The notes under the pieces were generated by a model, which made no database searches, was not told where the DNA came from, and saw only the letters and a list, made by a program, of their open reading frames with translations. A program made the translations under genes and the position numbers. A DNA stretch of 64,000 bases from an uncultured Acidimicrobiales bacterium (lineage in GTDB: Bacteria > Actinomycetota > Acidimicrobiia > Acidimicrobiales > SZUA-35): contig CALAJQ010000005.1 in the NCBI GenBank assembly GCA_937922785.1, positions 18,023 to 82,022 on the forward strand, given 5' to 3'. Below, piece by piece: positions 59,081 through 64,000 of this stretch (its first letter is position 1; each line of letters opens with the position of its first letter).

Positions 59081-60951
59081 ATCGACTAGTCCTACGTCAC
59101 CTGACGATGTTTGGCGAGAAGGTCGAGACAGTTTCGGTAAACCTTGGACGCCACATGACGCTTATTCGAGGACCGTCGGATACCGGAAAGTCGTTTATCG
59201 CAAACGCGATCGATTTCATGCTTGGGGCAAAAGCGCTGCAGGACGTGCGCGAGCGAGTCGGGTACTCCACCGTTTTGCTTGGCCTCACGATGCCAAACGG
59301 GGAAGAGGTGACCCTTGCACGGTCAACCAAAGGCGGCCAGTTCTCCCTCTTTACGAGCGATGTGCGAGACGGACCACTAGACGTGGCCGAACGTACGCTC
59401 TCACAGACGCACAACGCGAAGAATGAAGACAATCTCTCCAACTGGCTTCTGAAAGCTCTGGGTTTGGAGGGCAGAGAGATGCAGAAGAATAAGGACGGCA
59501 ATACGCACCCTCTTAGCTTTCGTGATCTGGTTCACCTATGCATCGTTGACGAGACCCAGATTCAATCCAAAGTTCCGCCGGCGCAGAAGGGGAACTACCC
59601 AACGCGAACCAAGGAGATTTCTGTCCTCCGCTCGTTGCTTGAGGATGACGATGACTCGGCAACGGCAGTTGAGGCGAGCGTCGCAAAATCGAAGCTGGCG
59701 CAGAACGCGAAGGTCGAGGTGTACGACAAGCTGCTAGCGGACCTTGAAGCCGACATGCAAGACGCTCCCACCGAAAAAGAGTGTCATTCCCAGATGGCAA
59801 AACTAAATCAGGCGCTATCCCAATATACCGGATCGATGAAGTCACTAAGAGCGGAGCGGGACGACCGCGCCCGCGACCGAATCGTCTCTCAGAACGAGTT
59901 GGTGGGCATAGAAGACAACATCGGTGATGCTTCCTCGCTGATCGCACGTTTCGAACTCCTGCGTGCGCAGTACATGTCAGACCTCGCACGTCTTGAGATG
60001 CTGAGGGAGGCTGGAAACCTTCTCGGATTCTTTGATGTCGGTGTCTGTCCGTTTTGTGGAGCTGAGCCCGGTCACCAACTTGCCAATAAAGCGTGCGACG
60101 GCGACGTCACTAGCCTCAACGAGTCGGTCACGAGTGAAGGCCGGCGAACCCACATTCTACTCAGCGATCTCGTCGCAACCATTGCGGATCTTGAAGAGCA
60201 GCGGTCTGCGCTCGCCAGGCGGATCCCGTCGCTTGAATCTACTATCAAGAGTTCGGCTTCTAGGATCGCCGAGCTTGAGCGACAGATGGAACCAGTATCG
60301 TCGGGTTTGGATGAGCTGTTTGATGCTCGCTCGAAGGTCGACAACGTGATATCGAACTACCGACGGCGTGACATGCTCGAAGAAGCACGTTCAGAGCTCA
60401 TCTCCGAGTCGGCTCGTGACACATCGCAGGTGGCGGCCAAAATGCAGCTGGCTGTAATTGCTGAGTTCTCGACCGAGATATCCGCGTGTCTGGAAGCGTG
60501 GGGTGTCCCCGAATCTGGAGATGCGCGTTACGACCGGGGTGAGCAGGACATCGTTCAAGCGGATCAGCTTCGCTCGGATCATGGAAAAGGCATGCGATCA
60601 ATTCTCCATGCGGCGTTTACGATCGGGCTGGCACAGTTCTGCATCACGCGTGACCTACCGCACCCCGGATTCGTTGTGCTCGACTCACCGATTCTAACCT
60701 ACCGGCCACCGGATTCTGAGGACGCCGAAGGCGAAGGTACGGTGCCGCCAGAGTTTGCTGACGCGTTCTATGAAGATATGCAAACTCGATTCCTCGGTCA
60801 GGTGATCATCTTGGAGAATGACAGGCCGCCGACCCCACTTTCTGCTCAGACGGTCGAAATCTCGTTCTCCAAGAACCCAGATCTCGGCCGATATGGCTAC
60901 TTCCCGCATGGCACTGACGGCGACAACGGAGGTTTAACTCTCGAGAACTGA
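59077..60951 (+). CDS. SMC/Rad50-like ABC ATPase of the ABC-three-component system (DUF3732 type)
   Basis: A 624-residue ATPase. Walker A LIRGPSDTGKSFIANAIDFMLG is near the N-terminus (about residue 30), Walker B is in PGFVVLDSPILTY near 525, and the middle is a long coiled coil interrupted by a CxxC zinc hook (DVGVCPFCGAEPGH, about 330). N- and C-terminal halves thus form one ABC head with a Rad50-like hairpin. It is the last gene of the cassette. It likely couples sensing of foreign nucleic acid or damage to the upstream effector. Confidence 0.88.
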   Translation: MNRLVLRHLTMFGEKVETVSVNLGRHMTLIRGPSDTGKSFIANAIDFMLGAKALQDVRERVGYSTVLLGLTMPNGEEVTLARSTKGGQFSLFTSDVRDGPLDVAERTLSQTHNAKNEDNLSNWLLKALGLEGREMQKNKDGNTHPLSFRDLVHLCIVDETQIQSKVPPAQKGNYPTRTKEISVLRSLLEDDDDSATAVEASVAKSKLAQNAKVEVYDKLLADLEADMQDAPTEKECHSQMAKLNQALSQYTGSMKSLRAERDDRARDRIVSQNELVGIEDNIGDASSLIARFELLRAQYMSDLARLEMLREAGNLLGFFDVGVCPFCGAEPGHQLANKACDGDVTSLNESVTSEGRRTHILLSDLVATIADLEEQRSALARRIPSLESTIKSSASRIAELERQMEPVSSGLDELFDARSKVDNVISNYRRRDMLEEARSELISESARDTSQVAAKMQLAVIAEFSTEISACLEAWGVPESGDARYDRGEQDIVQADQLRSDHGKGMRSILHAAFTIGLAQFCITRDLPHPGFVVLDSPILTYRPPDSEDAEGEGTVPPEFADAFYEDMQTRFLGQVIILENDRPPTPLSAQTVEISFSKNPDLGRYGYFPHGTDGDNGGLTLEN

Positions 60952-61627
60952 CCTGTTCTAAGCAGTCGGTACTGCAAAGTACGCGTCGTCGCTTGACATT
61001 GCTCGGCCGATGCCTTGATCTGATGCTCCTAGCCATCGCTCAAGTGTCAGACAGGTCGAGTCCAACCAGACGGCCCGGCGCCTGCCGCAGGGACTTACGG
61101 ACCAGTTGCCCGCACGAACAATGGCTTCGCGAACAGACCAAACACTCAACCGAACTCGATCGCCTAGCTCCTACCACGAAGGTCTCTGATCTCGTGCCTG
61201 TGGGCTGGAGGCGGCTCTGATCTGGATCGGTCACTTCCGATTGTGGGGTTCATCGCTGACCTCGCCGTTGGGTCAGGCCCGCAGGTAGTTGGAGCGACAC
61301 GGTCCTGCGTTTGGCTTCGTGACCTTCAGCGACGACATTGCAGCGGATTCTCGTGCTCGTGCTCGCGAATGGTGTTGATGTACTAGATCGCCTCTAGGCG
61401 GAGAAGAAGTACCAGAGCAGTTCTTGCCATCAGTTGATTCGCACTTGGCGGGTATGGACAACGACATTCAAAGGACGGAAAGGTCCAAGGTTCGCGGACA
61501 CTGTGCGGACACTGGCGAGGGTCAAGAGCGGTCAACAGGTGGCGAAACAGCATGGGAGCGAGGTCCGAGCGAGCCGGCCTGACCAGCTAAAACGTACCAA
61601 AGGGCAACACGCGTCAGGCTCAGAGCT
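60952..61627. other. Right-hand end of the element without a supported gene
   Basis: About 675 bp between the ATPase gene and attR. Small open frames show no family. The region contains the second 24-bp copy (61493-61516) and, beyond it, sequence resembling the start of the left-end region (GTCAAGAGCGG). It may be the remains of a second integration or simply the regulatory end of the element. Confidence 0.5.
61493..61516 (+). repeat. 24-bp repeat near right end of the element
   Basis: Identical to 47287-47310, in the same orientation and including the tandem GCGGACACTG units. It lies 111 bp inside attR, whereas the left copy lies 78 bp inside attL. Confidence 0.6.
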
Positions 61628-61690
61628 CGGCCTCGAAAGCCGTTGTAGCACTTCGTGTTACCAAGGGTTCGAATCCCTTATCTTCCGCCA
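61628..61690 (+). repeat. attR: displaced 3' half of tRNA-Ser(CGA)
   Basis: Exact copy of 47146-47208. The 5' half of the tRNA (acceptor 5' strand and D arm) is absent, so this is a remnant left by integration and not a functional tRNA gene. Confidence 0.92.
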
Positions 61691-61711
61691 ATGTGACCTC
61701 TGGAGAACTTT

Positions 61712-61749
61712 GGCCGCATAGCTCGTCAGTTCTGTCGACCTGTGCGGCC
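61712..61749. terminator. GGCCGCA inverted repeat after attR
   Basis: GGCCGCA (61712-61718) pairs with TGCGGCC (61743-61749) across 24 nt. The core matches the palindrome at 26080-26117, so it belongs to the same small repeat family. It probably marks the end of the transcription unit that lay there before insertion. Confidence 0.4.
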
Positions 61750-61819
61750 AGAACGGTGGAAGTGATCGCTGCCGCATCCGGAATGGGCTTGGCCCGTGTA
61801 GCTGTCTTAGACTCAGCGC

Positions 61820-62302
61820 ATGAGTTTGGTTCGTGAGATTAAGTTGCCCGGCGTCGGTGTCCGGCACGAGTTCACCACCGTTGACGGCTCCGACGTCGGT
61901 GTAATAGTTCACCACGATGGACGTCGCGAGATTCTTTCCTATGACACCGATGATCCCGACGCGTGCACAACTGTTCTAAGCCTGTCAGAACACGACACGC
62001 AAACGCTGGGCGAGATCCTGGGTGTTAGCCACGTCGTGGAAACCGTTGCTTCGATCCGACAAGAAGTCGACGGCCTGGCTATCGACTGGATCGACATTGA
62101 CGCAGGGTCAAAGGTGGCTGGCTCCACCATCGGTGACAGCGAGCTGCGCAAGAAGACGGGTGCCTCGATTGTTGCTGTTATTCGGGACTCGGTCCCAACC
62201 CCGGCTCCCGGGGCAGACTTTCAATTCTTACCCGGCGACGTTGCGGTTGCGGTAGGCACTCACGAGGGCTTGGCCGCTCTTCATTCGTTGCTGAGCCACT
62301 AG
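61820..62302 (+). CDS. TrkA-C-domain regulatory subunit of a cation/proton antiporter (KhtT-like)
   Basis: A 160-residue cytosolic protein. The first 75 residues match the KhtT N-terminal domain (REIKLPGVGVRHEFTTVDGSDVGVIVHHDGRREIL). The RCK-C/TrkA-C domain lies at about 80-158 (LAIDWIDIDAGSKVAGSTIGDSELRKKTGASIVAVIRD, then FLPGDVAVAVGTHEGL). In Bacillus KhtT gates the KhtU antiporter in response to nucleotides and pH. It is 8 bp upstream of the antiporter gene. ATG 61820 is the first start after a promoter-length gap. Confidence 0.88.
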   Translation: MSLVREIKLPGVGVRHEFTTVDGSDVGVIVHHDGRREILSYDTDDPDACTTVLSLSEHDTQTLGEILGVSHVVETVASIRQEVDGLAIDWIDIDAGSKVAGSTIGDSELRKKTGASIVAVIRDSVPTPAPGADFQFLPGDVAVAVGTHEGLAALHSLLSH

Positions 62303-62310
62303 TCGATTCT

Positions 62311-63546
62311 GTGGACTTGCCCATTGCCAATTTTCTCAGCGTGATTCTCGCCGCTGGCTCAACTGAGACCGCAATTGCTTTCCTAGAAGTTGGTGGGGTT
62401 GTTCTCGGGCTTGGTGTTCTGTCGCGTTTAGCCGGTCGACTCGGAATAACTGCAGTGCCGCTATATCTGATTGCGGGACTCGCTTTCGGTAAGGGTGGGG
62501 TTGCAGAGATCAGTGTCAGTGCCGATTTCGTTTCTCTGGCCGCAGAGATCGGCGTTCTGCTGCTGTTGTTCAGCTTGGGGCTTGAGTACACCGACGCAGA
62601 ACTTCGCAGTGGACTCAAAACCGGCATCAAGCCGGGGCTATTAGACATGACTCTCAACGCTGGTTCGGGACTGGCCATGGGACTACTTCTGGGTTGGTCG
62701 TTTCTGGCGGCTTTGCTGCTAGCAGGTGTTACTTGGGTCTCTTCCTCTGGCGTCATTTCCAAAGTCCTAAGTGACCTTGGCCGGCTTGGTAACCGTGAGA
62801 CGCCGGCCGTGTTGCAGATCCTGGTTATTGAAGATCTGGCTATGGCTGTGTATCTGCCCATCGTCGCAGCGCTCATAGTTGGTGGCACCTTGGCTCAAAC
62901 GATGACCAGCGTTGCTATCGCGTTGCTCGTGGTAACGATCATCCTGCTGATCGTTTTGCGATATGGCCTGTTTCTAAGTTCCCATATCGGCAGCGGCTCG
63001 AACGAGTCGGTGCTGTTGGGAGTATTTGGGCTAGTGCTGGTGGTGGCCGGTATCGCTCAGTTCTTCGAGGTGTCGGGCGCAATCGGGGCGTTCCTTGTTG
63101 GACTTGCCCTGTCGGGCCGCACAGAAGAACGGGCAATGGAGTTGATAGCGCCATTGCGGGATCTCTTTGCGGCCACATTCTTTGTGTTCTTCTCGTTCCA
63201 GATCGATCCAGCCGACCTGATCCAGGTAGCAGGCTGGGCTGTGTTGTTGGCTATCGTCACTGCCCTCACCAAGATCGCAACCGGTTGGTATGCCGCAGGA
63301 ATTGGTGGGGCTGGAAAACGTGGTCGGCTTCGTGCTGGAACCACCCTGGTGGCTAGAGGTGAGTTCTCGATCGTCATCGCCGCACTCGGAACCGGACTGG
63401 CCGACGGCGCCGAGCTAGGCGCACTGGCGGCCGGGTATGTCTTAGTGACCGCAATCGGAGGTCCGCTAGCCACCAAGTTCTCCGATCAAATCTCTATCTA
63501 TTTCAACAGGACGAGATCACCAAAAACTCAAAAGGCAACCGTATGA
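62311..63546 (+). CDS. CPA2-type cation/proton antiporter (KhtU-like)
   Basis: A 411-residue membrane protein with eleven to twelve predicted helices of the Na+/H+ exchanger fold. Typical segments are VPLYLIAGLAFGKGGV, LLLLFSLGLEYTDAELR and GALSG-like AIGAFLVGLALSGRTE, with RGEFSIVIAALG near the end. It pairs with the adjacent KhtT-like regulator to export K+ (or NH4+) in exchange for H+. The start is GTG 62311. Its TGA overlaps the next gene's ATG (ATGA). The family is confident; ion preference is not visible. Confidence 0.92.
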   Translation: MDLPIANFLSVILAAGSTETAIAFLEVGGVVLGLGVLSRLAGRLGITAVPLYLIAGLAFGKGGVAEISVSADFVSLAAEIGVLLLLFSLGLEYTDAELRSGLKTGIKPGLLDMTLNAGSGLAMGLLLGWSFLAALLLAGVTWVSSSGVISKVLSDLGRLGNRETPAVLQILVIEDLAMAVYLPIVAALIVGGTLAQTMTSVAIALLVVTIILLIVLRYGLFLSSHIGSGSNESVLLGVFGLVLVVAGIAQFFEVSGAIGAFLVGLALSGRTEERAMELIAPLRDLFAATFFVFFSFQIDPADLIQVAGWAVLLAIVTALTKIATGWYAAGIGGAGKRGRLRAGTTLVARGEFSIVIAALGTGLADGAELGALAAGYVLVTAIGGPLATKFSDQISIYFNRTRSPKTQKATV

Positions 63547-64000
63547 CTCGGAACACAGTCGCAATAATCGCAGTAGTAGTCAGCGTTGGCTTAGCGGCCG
63601 CAGTTGCGTGGGCGGTTGGCGCAGACAGCGTGGAGCGTGCTGGCCTGCCCGCAATCTATTGGTGCGTTATCGCTGCCTTTGCCATCAACTGGATTGCATT
63701 CATCCCCTCAATGCTGAAACAGACCGAACGGTTTTTCGACCTGACCGGTGCATTCACCTACATCACTGTGACGCTCTTGGCGCTGTTGATTGGCGGAAAC
63801 GACGAGACATCCTCATTTCTGATGGGGTCGCTCATCTTTGTCTGGGCTGCACGTCTCGGATCGTTCCTGTTCAGCAGAATCACTCGAGACGGTCAGGACC
63901 GTCGATTCAACAAGATTCGCTCTAATCCCGTAAGGCTTTTCGAGACCTGGACCCTGCAGGGGTTGTGGGTCTCTTTGACCGCCATGGCCGCTTGGACCGC
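63543..64000 (+). CDS. DUF1295 membrane protein, 3' end beyond the window
   Basis: At least 152 residues of a membrane protein of the DUF1295/steroid 5-alpha-reductase-like type: first helix TVAIIAVVVSVGLAAAVAWAVG, then FFDLTGAFTYITVTLLALL and the diagnostic FVWAARLGSFLFSRITRDGQDRRFNKIRSNPVRLFETWTLQGLWV. ATG 63543 overlaps the TGA of the antiporter gene, so it is probably co-transcribed with it. The family includes putative NAD(P)H-dependent lipid reductases or methyltransferases; activity is unknown. The gene is cut by the window edge. Confidence 0.82.
   Translation, partial: MTRNTVAIIAVVVSVGLAAAVAWAVGADSVERAGLPAIYWCVIAAFAINWIAFIPSMLKQTERFFDLTGAFTYITVTLLALLIGGNDETSSFLMGSLIFVWAARLGSFLFSRITRDGQDRRFNKIRSNPVRLFETWTLQGLWVSLTAMAAWT

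Larger units (their letters stand above)
47146..61690 (+). mobile_element. Integrative element of about 14.5 kb in tRNA-Ser(CGA)
   Basis: The element is bounded by a perfect 63-bp direct repeat made of the 3' half of tRNA-Ser(CGA). It begins with a tyrosine recombinase and a convergent excisionase. Cargo in order: HEPN-like protein, CcdA and cytochrome c, sigma/membrane partner pair, branched palindromic module, helical-repeat protein with ImmA/IrrE peptidase and a small protein, and an ABC-three-component cassette. No plasmid replication, conjugation or phage structural gene was recognised, so it is best described as a genomic island carrying an accessory defence-like load. Whether it still excises is unknown; integrase and both repeats look intact. 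Confidence 0.88.

Noticed and set aside
61628..61690. A second tRNA-Ser gene
   Set aside because: Only the 3' half is present, with no 5' acceptor strand or D arm; it is the attR remnant.

Overview
The window looks like a chromosomal segment of a high-GC Gram-positive bacterium, most likely an actinobacterium of the Acidimicrobiia type. That placement is inferred from gene content: a PAC2-family protein, a DivIVA/Wag31-like protein with a long acidic tail, a BON+OmpA protein built like mycobacterial ArfA/OmpATb, a secreted MPT53/DsbE-like thioredoxin, methylmalonyl-CoA epimerase, SigE-type ECF sigma and NarL-type regulators, many GTG starts, and a cell-wall-anchored giant protein. No species can be named from the sequence alone.

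Layout. 1-7.2 kb: end of a FadD-type acyl-CoA ligase, PAC2 protein, chorismate synthase (minus strand), a small ferredoxin, BON-OmpA protein, a divergent sigma-like protein and an SH3-domain membrane protein. 7.2-17 kb: tRNA-Ala, a hydrolase, an AhpD/CMD-family gene with an in-frame UGA, a PQQ-propeller protein, prfC, a two-component system, and the xseA-xseB-polyprenyl synthase operon. 17-26.5 kb: PAS-GAF-GGDEF-EAL protein, methylmalonyl-CoA epimerase, DivIVA, the dnaX-ybaB-recR operon, a secreted thioredoxin with an in-frame UGA, tRNA-Ser(GGA) and SRP RNA. 26.7-37.2 kb: one 3524-residue surface protein. 37.4-47.1 kb: MFS transporter, DUF1801 protein, tadA, AlkD-like protein, DsbB-like protein, a 1684-residue protein resembling a DUF4011 helicase whose ATPase motifs are degenerate, and a Tat-exported MBL hydrolase. 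47.1-61.7 kb: an integrative element inserted in tRNA-Ser(CGA), bounded by a perfect 63-bp direct repeat. 61.8-64 kb: KhtTU-like antiporter and a DUF1295 protein that runs off the edge.

The most striking observation is a pair of probable selenoprotein genes. In both, an in-frame TGA replaces a redox-active cysteine: C-M-W-TGA in the AhpD/CMD protein (TGA 8269-8271) and W-TGA-P-T-C in the secreted thioredoxin (TGA 25736-25738). Both frames stay open for 100 codons or more to a proper stop. Each TGA is followed 21-26 nt later by a short hairpin whose apical loop starts with GG, as expected of a bacterial SECIS. TGA is an ordinary stop elsewhere in the window. No selA, selB, selD or selC was seen here, so that machinery would have to lie elsewhere.

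The island carries integrase and excisionase, a HEPN-like protein, a CcdA/cytochrome c pair, an ECF sigma/membrane-partner pair, a branched palindromic module, a helical-repeat protein with an ImmA/IrrE peptidase and a small protein, and a complete ABC-three-component conflict cassette (nuclease-like effector, middle component, SMC-like ATPase). It appears to be a defence or conflict island. Several intergenic spaces, mainly at gene 3' ends, hold related short palindromic repeats, and a perfect 50-bp palindrome lies between prfC and the response regulator gene.
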